Assembly: GCA_963693365.1 (NCBI GenBank)
Contig: CAVNZM010000013.1
Coordinates: 3,410,001-3,474,000 of the forward strand
Direction: 5' to 3'
DNA: 64,000 nucleotides
Source: Amoebidium appalachense
Lineage: Eukaryota > Ichthyosporea
Positions 52,037 to 64,000 of the stretch are shown here, piece by piece. The notes under the pieces are model-generated. The model worked only from the letters and a program-made list of their open reading frames with translations. It searched no databases and was not told the DNA's origin. The first letter of the stretch is position 1; every line of letters begins with the position of its first letter. A program made the position numbers and the translations under genes.

Positions 52037-54149
52037 CACCACCACCACCACCACCACTATGGCGGTCCCAACAACCACCCTGCCACAACCACCACCACTG
52101 TGACACCCACATCCACCTACGCACACGAGAAGTGCCGTTCGGGAGGACTTCATCGCACACTTGGCCTGGACGTTCCCTACTGCCGCATCCGCTACGATGA
52201 CACCGGCCGGGAGAGAACGGGTGCCGACCATGCACGGCGCATCATTGGCTACTTCACCTCATGGCGCACGGGCAGCAACGGACAACCCGTCTACCTCGTC
52301 AACCAACTGCCGTGGGGCAAAATCACACATGTGATCTATGCATTTGTGCACATCGGCAGCGACTACAAGGTGAGCGTTGGCAACACCGCAGATCCCAACA
52401 ACACCGCCGTCAGTTCAACGTGGCCCGGCGTGGATGCGGATCCTTCTTTGGGCTTCCGCGGGCACTTGGGCGCACTTGCAACGTACAAGAAACGCTTCGG
52501 TGTCTCTACTCTTGTTTCTATCGGCGGATGGGCCGAGACCGGTGGCCACTTTGACGACAATGGCAACCGCGTGTCAGACGGGGGCTTCTACAAACTCACC
52601 ACCAACGCCGACGGCACACCCAACACTGGGCGATCACGTTTGCACGGTCATGTGTTGACTCCTTGCGCAAATACCAGATGGACGGCATCGACATTGACTA
52701 CGAGTACCCCACATCCATGAAGGGCGCCGGAAACCCCGACCATTTCTCGGTCAGCAACGGTTACCCCGCATGTGCGTACCTGTTCAAGAACTACGTGGTA
52801 CTCAAGCGCCCTGTCAGGGAGCAATTTGGCGCTGCGGGTGTTACCAAAGGCAAGCACTATCTTCTTTCCATTGCATCTCCATCTTCGGGCTATCTTCTGC
52901 GCGGCATGGAGGCCATGCAGGTGGTGCAGTACCTCGACTACGTCAACCTGATGACCTACGACCTTCACGGCGCATGGAACGAGTTTGTGGGCCACAACAC
53001 ACCCCTCGTGGACACCGGCAAGGACGCGGAGCTCATCTCATGGGGCCCCTATGGCGGGCAGTACAAGGGCATCGGCTATCTCAATTCTGATTGGTCCTAC
53101 CACTACTTCCGTGGTGCCATGCCTGCCGGCCGCATCAACATTGGTGTGCCATACTACACCCGAGGTTGGCAGGGGGTTACGGGGGGAACCAACGGCCTGT
53201 GGGGCACCGCCGCGCTCACCGACACCACCAAGTGCCCTGCTGGCACCACCAAATGCGGCAACGGGGCGGGGCTATGGGCATCGACAACTTGTGGCGCGAC
53301 GTTGATGCCAACGGCAAGGAGATGGGCGCCGGATCCAACCCCACGTGGCATGCAAAGAATTTGCAGGCGGGGGCCTATGGCTCTTACCTCAAGTCCTACG
53401 GTTTCAACGCCACCCGCACACTCACAGGCACATACGGTCGGAATTACGACAACGTGGCCGTGGCGCCGTGGCTGTGGAATGAGCAGAAGAAGACTTTCAT
53501 CTCCACGGAGGATGCCGAGTCCATTAAGGCCAAGGTCGACTACGTAATTTTAAAGGCCTAGGGTGTCACAGTGGGGGGGCTCATGATCTGGGAGATGGCC
53601 GGGGACTATTCGTGTTACAGGAAGGACACCACCGGCCAGCGCACCAACATTGTCGACTCGACCGAGGCTGCTTGCACCACCGGGCAGGGAGAGTACTTCA
53701 TCAGGGACACCCTCACCTCCATCATGTATGACGGGTTTAAGGCCGCATCTCCCCACGGCAACACCATCGCAAACATCGCCATCCCGGCGCAGGCTGCGGC
53801 GATCGAATTTTCAGTGGGCGAGTTTGCGCTGGGCGACAACAACTATCCAATCAGCCCCAAGGTCACCATCACTAACCGCATGAGTGTGGCCCTGCCAGCC
53901 AATAGCGAGGTGGCGTACGGTACTAGCGCACCAGACAATATGGTTGATTGGTCGGCTGCCGGCCTGACGGTGGTAGAGTCGGGCAACCCGGTCATCGGCA
54001 ACGTAGGTGGCCTTAAGGGCGACTTCAACCGGGCAACATTTAAGGTTACGTCGGAGCTGGCCCCTGGGGCAAGCACGCAGGTGCAGGTGGTCTACTACCT
54101 GCCTATAACGGGTCCGTCTGATTGGCGCGTTAAAATTAATGGCACGTAG
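51745..54149 (+). pseudogene. GH18 chitinase with Thr-rich linker, frame-broken
   Basis: Secreted chitin hydrolase by homology. Segments in order: a Cys/Trp piece (CPGTVCVVQSEWWGSCQ, 51750-51800) like the second half of a fungal-type CBM1, a Thr/Pro-rich linker, and the GH18 barrel from [13 protein letters not shown] (about 52232). The GH18 active-site signature [10 protein letters not shown] is near 52680, then [11 protein letters not shown] and GLMIWEMAGDYS; the C-terminal beta-type region runs to TGA-independent stop TAG at 54147. The barrel reads in three frames. One G is missing near 52628-52632 (CTGGGC), another near 53268-53273 (GCGGGGCT), and an in-frame TAG at 53560 interrupts [22 protein letters not shown] also ends the Thr-rich frame at about 51931. 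The protein sequence is otherwise well conserved, so a recent pseudogene or homopolymer sequencing errors are both possible. The catalytic part has no introns, unlike its neighbours, and resembles bacterial chitinases. Confidence 0.75.
51967..52055. repeat. poly-C, (CA)n, (CAC)n block
   Basis: C run 51967-52008, CA 52009-52035 and CAC triplets to 52055. It lies between the Thr-rich linker and the GH18 part and may be intronic. Confidence 0.9.
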
Positions 54150-54441
54150 TATACCACGTTGCAGGAGCACCCTTACCTGCCTCGGTTGTAACCATTTTTG
54201 CTTTATTTATTTTTCACCTTTTTTAAAAACTTTTATATATAGGCTAATGTGAAACTGCAATCACGTTTTTTGGTAGGTTTTTATTGGCAATAATATTTAC
54301 CATAGTTCTACTACTCTCGAATGCTCGGCTCGGTATGTTGTGAATGCCTGCTATGTAATTTGATTTCTCTTTTGAATTTCTGAATGTAAAATGTTGAAGA
54401 TGAATGATACCTTAAATTATGATGATTTATATGCCAGTCAC

Positions 54442-54529
54442 ATTACTATATCAAACAAAAAATTGAACTGGTGATAATTTTTGACATTACTGTAACAAAC
54501 AAATAAATTGAACTGGTGGTAATTTTTGT
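54442..54529. repeat. Tandem duplication, ~45 bp x 2
   Basis: CATTACT(A/G)TA(T/A)CAAACAAA followed by ATTGAACTGGTG(A/G)TAATTTTT occurs twice in a row. Confidence 0.85.
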
Positions 54530-54582
54530 GCATGATTGAATTTCAGTTTTTCGCCCCTGCGGCCAGGCTATGTCCCACAGTA

Positions 54583-54631
<49 letters not shown>

Positions 54632-54827
54632 AGCCCCACAACCAACATCACCACCAACACCACCACCCCACTACCCCACCCACCCCGTGCCCCCCCCCAC
54701 CACCCACCACCGAAAAAAGGGGGGAAAGTAAAAGAGAAAGAAAAACAAAACAAAAAAAAAACACACGCAAACACACACAAAAAAAAAAGTCTGGATTTTT
54801 TTTTAAAAAAACAAAGAGAAACAAAAC

Positions 54828-54880
<53 letters not shown>

Positions 54881-54935
54881 GCGCGCGCGCACGCACACAC
54901 ACACACACACCCTCCCCCCCCCCCCCCCCCCCCAC

Positions 54936-55779
54936 CTGGAGGGGGTGAGCGGTGGAGGCTACCTCCTCGGGGGGGGGGGGGGGGGGCTCCCTCCCCACCC
55001 TCCCCTTCCCCCCCCCCCTTCCCCCCCGGAGGTAGCCGCAGGTGTGGGCCGGTGGCATGGTGAATCCCCCCCCCCCCCCCCCCCACCACCACTCCCTTTC
55101 CCGTCGCTCGCGTGTTCTTGGTGGTCAAACATCTCTCTTACACCCACCAAAGAGCCTGTATTCGTTACGTTCAACTATTAACATTAAACTATGAGCTATT
55201 TGGGTCAAAGTTATCGTGTTCAACGTGCAATGTTCGTGCGCGTGTCTGTGAGGCGGGGAATGTATGTGTGTGTGGTGTGTGTTAGTGTATCTGCGTGCTT
55301 CTGCATAAGTCGGGTGCAGGTTGCTGGTTTGTACACCTCGTGTGCGTGTGTGGTACATGTTTGTGCTGGTGCGTGTGAATCGAATTCGTGTGCGCGTCTA
55401 TGCGTGCGTGTGTGCATGTGTACAGTGGGGGGGCTAAAGACGAGTCCAGCCTAGACTCTCGAAGGTTCCGAGAGGGGGGGGGGGGGGGGGGGGAGGGGGG
55501 GGGGAGGGGGGGGGGGGGGGGGGGGAGGGAGGGGGGGGCCGGGGGGGAGGGGATGAGAGAGAGGGGGGGGTGGGGGGAAGGCAGGGGAGCATGACCGTAC
55601 GGTGTAGCCTGAGTTCCAGGTGATCAAGGACTCTTAATGGTAAGCTTCCATTTAATTGTTGGGGAATGAAGTTAAACCTCTGCTAAAGCACAGGAGGGGG
55701 GGGGGGGAGGGGGAGGGGGGAGGGAGGGTCCCCCCCCCCCTCCCGGAGGAGGTCCCTCCACCCCTCACCCCCTCCAGGT
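54936..55779. repeat. Inverted repeat pair, ~37 bp arms
   Basis: CCTGGAGGGGGTGAGCGGTG plus GAGGCTACCTCCTCGGG at 54936-54972 pairs with CCCGGAGGAGGTCCCTCCAC plus CCCTCACCCCCTCCAGG at about 55741-55778. Both arms abut poly-C or poly-G. A partial third piece, GGAGGTAGCCGC, lies at about 55028. Confidence 0.7.
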
Positions 55780-56078
55780 TGGGGGGAGGGGGGGGGGGGG
55801 AAGGAACCACCAAGGGGGGCGTCGTTATTTGCTACTATCCCCCCCCCCCCCCCCCCCCCCCCTCTTCCCCCCTCCCCCCGGGCCCCCCTCCCCCCCAAAT
55901 TTCAGATTCAATAATCCCGAAATCTTGAGGGGGTGAGTAGTATGTCGAAAATTTGGGAGCTAGGGGGGTCGAAGCTGTAGCACACAGGTACATAAAAGAG
56001 GGGTCAATCCACATTATAGCTAGCTATATATATATGCGGTGATCGAAGCCTTCCCCTCTCCCCCTCCCCCCTCCCCCC

Positions 56079-56109
<31 letters not shown>

Positions 56110-56795
56110 AAAAAAAAAAAAAAACCTATACAGACCCTCAAAGCAAGCTTGCCCCTTCCTTCCTCCCCCCTCCCCCTTCCCCCTCCCATCCTTCCCAGGG
56201 GCCTCCCTCCCTCCCATCCCGCGCCTCATATCGTCCTTTCTTGCATACATATGGCTAGGCTTATCATCATACACGTGTACACACCACACATGCTCAGTAC
56301 ATACACAGACAGGCCCGTACATAAAACAACAACCTTGCTCACGTACCGTCACGATACTTAAAAGCCGTCATCTTATCTTGTTACATTACGACTGGTTACG
56401 TCATCTGCAGCACATGTGCTTTCTACGTGGGGCGACTTGGTATATACGTAGCACGATTGTGTGCGCAGTTTCATATGAATCCCGCAACAATGGGCTCGGC
56501 AACTCAAGGCAACTGCGTAGAATGAAACATCCGACGTAACCAGACAATTAAGGTCTCAAGCCGAATCATGAGCTCGTGTTCACCACAGGCACGCGTGCGC
56601 CTAAAAGACGTGAACATATGCACACGCAAGTCACGGTGACAAGTTGCTTTTCAACTTTCAACTATTCATGTGGATTCAGGCGATGGTGTATTCTATACTC
56701 TGCTTTACACACATAAGATACCTTTTGGTAAATTTCTTTTCTTCTTTTTTGGGTGACAATAAACGAGAACTTGCCTTCTTCCTCCTCCTCCCCCC

Positions 56796-56853
<58 letters not shown>

Positions 56854-56886
56854 CTGTCTTTGGCACTCACACACCCACACGCACAG

Positions 56887-58529
56887 TTGTGCCACCATGC
56901 GACCTTGAGGAGAAACCCTATGAGGGGCGCTGCCCAGGCCCCACTGAGCCGGGCAACGTCCATGCGGAGGCATCCTTCCTGTGAGTCTTCACACCTCCCC
57001 CTCCCCCCCCCACTCCCCCCCCCCCCCCCCCCCCCCGTCTACTAACCATTCTACCCTTTCCCCCGGCAATCTAAATGGGCATAGCGAATATCATTGTCAT
57101 TGTATTTACTATTAGATGACAACTACATGTGTGCGGGACACTTTTGCGTTTCATTATCATGTCTCGGCATCGTTCTCGTTCGTGAACTGAATAATGTTAT
57201 CGAATGACCAAATACTATCTACCCCTACCCACCCACCCTTGTTGCATCCCCCCCCCCTCCCCCCCCCCCCCCCCCCCCCTCCCCCCGCCCCACCCCCCCT
57301 CTGCCCTTTACAAAACACACACCCACACATTTCCAGTGTGGACGGCAACAGCAAGATGAAGGTGTGCCACAACGGGCAGTGGGAGTATTACGTCACCGAG
57401 GGGCCGGCACGTGCACAACCCAAGGCCCCAAAAAGGGCAGCGGCACAAACCTGTGCCCCTACGTGCACAAGGTCACTTGGACCCCAGGTGTGGTTTGACC
57501 CCCCTCCCCCTTCCCCCCCCCCCCCCCCCCCCTCCCCCCTCCCCCCTCCCCCCTCCCCCTCCCCCAAATCCTTACCCCTCCTCCCCCTTTCCCTTCCCCC
57601 TTTTCCCTCTCACCCCCTCCCCGTCTGGCATGGAGGGTTTATGGGAACCACAACTTGTGCCTTTCTCGCCCAAATCATGCTAAATACAAGTATAAGTACA
57701 AAAAAACATATCATACGTTTTCATCAATACGGCACGGTGACCCTGCATCTTTCTCCCCGTGCATGTTTTAACCCCTCCCCTCTCCCCCCCCCCTCCCCCC
57801 TCCCCTTCCCCCCCCCTCTCCCCCCCCCTCCCCTCCCCTCCCCCCCCCCCCCCCCCCCCCCCCCCTTCCCCCCCCCCCCCCCCCCTCCCCGCTCCCAGCC
57901 TGCGACCTTGAGGAGAAACCCTATGAGGGGCACTGCCCAGACCCCAATGAGCCGGGCAAGGTCCATGCAGAGGCATCCTTCCTGTGAGTGTTCACACCCT
58001 CCCCCCCCCCCCCCCCCCCCCCCCTTCCCCCGTCCTCTTCACTTCCCCTTCCCACCTCCTCCCCACCCTCCCCTCCTCCAATTGCGCGGCCACATCACTG
58101 CCTTACCATTAAATCCTCTACCCCCGCCCCCCCGCCCCCTCCCCCCCATGTAATAACACCAAGGCACATCGCTCTACCTTCATCCTTTCCATCCTTGCTC
58201 TCCTTACCCACCCACCCACCCACCAACCTTACCCCCACCCCCCTCCATCCTTTCTCACCCTTCCATCCCTAAACTAACACAAACACATCCTGCCCATTTC
58301 CAGGTGTGTGGACGGCAACAGCAAGATGAAGGTGTGCCGCAACGGGCAGTGGGTGTATTACGTCACCGAGGGGCGGGCACGTGGCAACCCAAGGCCCCAA
58401 AAAGGGCAGCGGCACAGACCTGTGCCCCTACGTGCACAAGGTCACTTGGGTGCCGGTTATGCGTTTAACCCCCCCCCCCCCCCTCCCCACCCCCACCCTC
58501 TCTCTCTCTCCCCCCCCCCCCCCCCCTAT

Positions 58530-58573
<44 letters not shown>

Positions 58574-58839
58574 CGTGCACTCCTTGCCGCGTGATCAACC
58601 CCCTCTTCTCCCGTTCTTGTTTCCGTCTTGCCTCTCTTCCTTTTCTCTCTATACATTGCCTATCACTGTACACATTATTAAACTTTGACAAAAGCGAATT
58701 TCAGATCTCAACTCATCTCTCTGTTTGAAATGCATCAGTCCATTGCATGCATGTGCTACATTACATCCCCTGATGATCATTGATCCACATTACTCCCTAA
58801 TGCATCCACATCATGATACACTTACTGATTCGTATTTTT

Positions 58840-58873
<34 letters not shown>

Positions 58874-59097
58874 AAGCCTACATTCCAATCTTTGCCTCTC
58901 CACCCCCCCCTCCCCCCCTCCCCCTCCCCCCCCCCCCCCAACCCCCCCCTCCCTCCCCCCCAAAATAAAAAATAAAAAATAAAAAACACTAGTGTCTTTG
59001 TTTCAGCCTGCAACCTTTCTCCCGGTGACATCGTGTCCTAGAATTGCTGCCCTGATGTGGATGGGCCGGGCAAGGTGCATGCTGAGGCCTCGTGGAT
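56887..59097 (+). pseudogene. Tandem Cys-rich two-exon modules, partly decayed
   Basis: A cassette of exon A plus exon B is repeated about every 1.0-1.1 kb: A1 56887-56980, B1 57337-57487, A2 57899-57983, B2 58304-58455, A3 59007-59097. A exons encode CDLEEKPYEG(R/H)CP, then EPG(N/K)VHAEASFL, and end in GTGAGT. B exons encode CVDGNSKMKVC(H/R)NGQW and (E/V)YYVTEG. A is phase 1-to-2 and B is phase 2-to-1, so whole cassettes can be multiplied without breaking the frame. The C...C..NGQW spacing recalls sushi-like modules, but I do not recognise the family. Damage: B1 has lost a Cys codon and a G, and B2 about two bases in the same place (after GCACGTG). Restoring frame there would give a shared KKGSGT(N/D)LCPYVHKVTW. 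A3 carries an in-frame TAG. Upstream exons were not found. Confidence 0.6.
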
Positions 59098-59105
59098 GTG
59101 AGTAG

Positions 59106-59214
59106 CCCAGCTGTGCTTTAACTGCAACTCAGTATCCCACCTGTGCTTTAACTGAAACTCAGTATACCACCTGTGCTCTAACTGCAACTTAGTGTCCCAC
59201 TCGTGCTTTAACTG
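59106..59214. repeat. Tandem repeat, ~32-bp unit, ~3.5 copies
   Basis: The unit CCACCTGTGCTTTAACTGCA plus ACTCAGTATC varies by single bases between copies. It starts directly after the A3 exon donor. Confidence 0.9.
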
Positions 59215-59432
59215 CTAAAAAAACAAAAACCTTTACAAACATTGCACATAATATTTTAGCACCCAGCACCGGTAAAGCACACACACGCACCTTTCTGCAA
59301 GATCTAGACCATATCACTCCGCTCACACCGTCCGCGTCATGAAACTAACCCCCCCCCCCCCCCCCCCCCCCCCAAGTTTATTCTCGCGCTCCTCGATCCC
59401 TCCACCTCGATCCCTCCGGCTTCCCCCCCCCC

Positions 59433-59463
<31 letters not shown>

Positions 59464-60306
59464 CCTCCCCCGGTCCACTGAATTGCTCGAACCCCCTCCC
59501 CCTCCCCCTCCCCTCCCCCCCCTCCCCCCCCCCCCCCCCCTCCGTCCCCCTCCCCAGGCCTAGGCCACCTTATCGCTCAAACCTCTCCCCCCCCCCCCCC
59601 CTCCCCCCCCGGGGCCGCCCCCTAAACTCACACACACAAGCACTCGCCACGGTGACCAACACCTCCTTGCTGTAAGTCCCCCACAGCTGCTTTCATATGA
59701 CAACTACAAAAGCAAAGGAGCGCTAATGCTGGGATCTATTGTTATCTGCATGTGACGGGACCGAGATTGATTGTGATTATGTAATAAGGTTGTTGTTGTT
59801 TGGGGGGGGGGGGGGGGGGGGGGGGTTACGGGTTAGAGAAAGCAGGGTGAGAAGGTAGATGGTACGAAGGGAGGGTGGAAGGGTGTGTGAGTGAGTGAGT
59901 GAGTGTGTACATGTGTGGGTTTGGAAGGGGGGGGGGGGGGGGGAGGAGGGGGGGGGAGGGGGTTCTGCGAAATGTGGGCTAGTTTGTATTGCATTGATTT
60001 TGTTTCTATGCACATTTATTCAGATCGAACGGTTGTTGTGTATTTATCGTTGGTAGCCAAATGAGAGAGTCAGAAAGGAACTAAGTATGGAAAGAGAAGG
60101 AGCAAGACATTCGGAATACCCTCATACGTTCAGATTTCAGAGAATTGCAGTTACAGAAGAAACAAGTGGAAAAACAAATAAACAAGTTCACAACCACCGG
60201 ATATGGCAGCGTGCATCGAATCAGACGTATGAACCAAACTAAACTTGCATTCGTAAATTGCAAACGTTAATCTATATTGAATAGTTCTCTAGTAGAGTTT
60301 GCCCCC

Positions 60307-60337
<31 letters not shown>

Positions 60338-60511
60338 AGGAAAAAAGAAAAGAGAAAGGATTGAAAAATCAATACAAAGCGGAATGCATATGCAGTTATA
60401 TTTGTGCCTCTACACACCACCAGCTAATTCTGGGAATAAATAGGAAGGGATATTTTACTTTCTTTCAACACAGCCTGGGACGTGACGTACAGGGAGGAAC
60501 CAGGAAACATA

Positions 60512-60546
<35 letters not shown>

Positions 60547-60664
60547 AGAAGAAGAAGAAGGAGAAAAAACCACCAGAATGGTAGTGCACGTAGAGATGTG
60601 TTTGCACGGGAGCTCACGGAATGGAAAGGGGTCCTTCTTGCAACCCAAGAAAACGATGGGCAAA

Positions 60665-60696
<32 letters not shown>

Positions 60697-60725
60697 GGGG
60701 GGGGGGGGGGGGGGGGGTCATTAAT

Positions 60726-60756
<31 letters not shown>

Positions 60757-60912
60757 CCTACCGCGAACAAAGAAATTAAAAGGAGGTCGGCGGGGAATTT
60801 CAAACAAAAACACAGCCACAAGGTGGGAAAGGAAAAAAAAAAAAAAAAAAAAAAAAAAGAAGAAGAAGTAGAAAGCAGGCAAGGCCCAAATGGGAGATTG
60901 GCCAGCCCGGGC
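59215..60912. other. Intergenic: poly-C, poly-A and poly-G tracts, no gene seen
   Basis: C runs lie at 59350-59373, 59425-59449, 59523-59540 and 60302-60327. G runs lie at 59799-59825 and 59929-59960. Poly-A lies at 60514-60544, 60664-60688, 60731-60756 and 60834-60858, some followed by GAA repeats. Several poly-A runs next to G or C runs give Lys-rich frames that are not genes. 60010-60300 is unique sequence without a product. Confidence 0.6.
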
Positions 60913-63427
<2,515 letters not shown>

Positions 63428-63436
63428 CTGTGTGTG

Positions 63437-63437
63437 T

Positions 63438-63522
<85 letters not shown>
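63437..63522. repeat. (TG)n microsatellite
   Basis: About 85 bp of TG. On the minus strand this is a CA tract that reaches the acceptor CACACACAG at 63430-63428. Confidence 0.95.
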
Positions 63523-63525
<3 letters not shown>

Positions 63526-63581
63526 ACGTGTGTGTGTGTAGTGTACTAAATGGGGTAGAGAGGGGAATACTATTATGGCGT

Positions 63582-64000
63582 GGAAAGGGACAAAATAGAA
63601 ACCTACTACTATTTTGGAGAGTTCCTATTGGTCAACGGCATAGCAGCCAATGTGCTCATGATCATGATCAGTTATGGCGTATGATGACGGCGGCTTAGTC
63701 ACTGTTAGCCTTGGAGCTACTATCGAGGTTACACACAATTCGAAAGTAATTTGAAGTACATAAAGCCTTTTTCCTAATAGTAAACAGGCTTTCGGTGCCT
63801 AATAAAAAAGCTTTTGTAGTGCCTTGTAGATAGCACGGTGGGCAAATTTAGACTGGCGCAGAGCTAGCTAATAATAGTCATGACTCAAGAGCCGCGCCGG
63901 TCAGTCAGCCAATCAGCGGCTGTTAGCCTCCTTGAATCTGGTCAAATCAACCAATCCCGTAGCCCTAAAAAAGTAGTATCGTTTCTATTTTGTTCCTTTC
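63582..64000. mobile_element. MITE-like element with terminal inverted repeats
   Basis: The left end GGAAAGGGACAAAATAGAAA plus CCTACTACT is the reverse complement, with about four mismatches over 29 bases, of the right end at 63972-64000 (AGTAGTATCGTTTCTATTTT plus GTTCCTTTC). The ~420-bp interior is AT-rich without a coding frame. It contains two CCAAT-type boxes (GCCAATCAGCGG near 63909, CAACCAATCCCG near 63949). The right end coincides with the window end, so the boundary and target-site duplication cannot be seen. Confidence 0.6.

Larger units (their letters stand above)
54150..56886. other. Intergenic, AT-rich then repeat-rich, no gene seen
   Basis: 54150-54580 is AT-rich (likely 3' UTR of the chitinase). 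54583-54630 is poly-C. 54830-54910 is CA. 54970-55090 and 55470-55900 are G/C runs with matching inverted segments. 56068-56124 and 56790-56850 are poly-C next to poly-A. The unique stretch 56230-56680 shows no recognisable product. Confidence 0.5.

Noticed and set aside
55191-55454. Possible exon with Cys-rich content
   Set aside because: The Cys and Val codons come from TG-rich sequence, and no acceptor/donor pair links it to the downstream Cys-rich modules.

Overview
The window is nuclear DNA of an intron-rich eukaryote. Coding exons are short, with moderate GC. They sit in introns and intergenic DNA filled with (CA)n/(TG)n, (GA)n and poly-G/poly-C tracts, so most long open frames here (Cys-Val, His-Thr, Gly or Pro repeats) are microsatellite translations and not genes. 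The gene content is an SLC2-type sugar carrier, a HAC1/XBP1-type bZIP, a PAS/F-box/LRR protein and a secreted GH18 chitinase. This suits an opisthokont protist, for example an ichthyosporean-like holozoan. That placement is inference, and no marker in the window fixes the taxon.

Layout: (1) 89-1967 (+), two-exon MFS hexose transporter. (2) 4418-4879 (-), small Ser-rich hypothetical protein. (3) 4880-11443, repeat-filled spacer. (4) 11444-18237 (-), five-exon gene for a ~1118-residue disordered protein with RRLSLAP-type kinase-site repeats and three L-D/E-W-D/E motifs. (5) 22693-23471 (-), bZIP factor with an embedded 20-nt IRE1-type unconventional intron, whose removal switches the C-terminus to an acidic activation domain. 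(6) 24.9-25.9 kb, direct and inverted duplications. (7) 28850-50357 (+), one 23-exon gene, phase-consistent throughout, for an 1833-residue protein with about nine tandem PAS domains, a disordered linker, an F-box and about 13 leucine-rich repeats. Two of its PAS domains resemble the heme-binding O2-sensor PAS of FixL. (8) 51745-54149 (+), bacterial-like GH18 chitinase with a possible CBM1 remnant, a Thr-rich linker and a C-terminal domain, broken by two single-base frameshifts and an in-frame stop. (9) 56887-59097 (+), tandem copies of a two-exon Cys-rich module, partly decayed. (10) 60913-63427 (-), 3' part of a multi-exon membrane-protein gene. (11) 63582 to the window end, a MITE-like element with ~29-bp inverted ends.

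The two standout systems are the PAS/F-box/LRR protein, a candidate signal-gated (perhaps gas- or redox-gated) SCF ubiquitin-ligase receptor, and the HAC1/XBP1 homologue, whose RNA hairpins can be read directly in the DNA. The second implies an IRE1-dependent unfolded-protein response. No operon-like organisation is expected, and the neighbouring genes show no obvious functional link.
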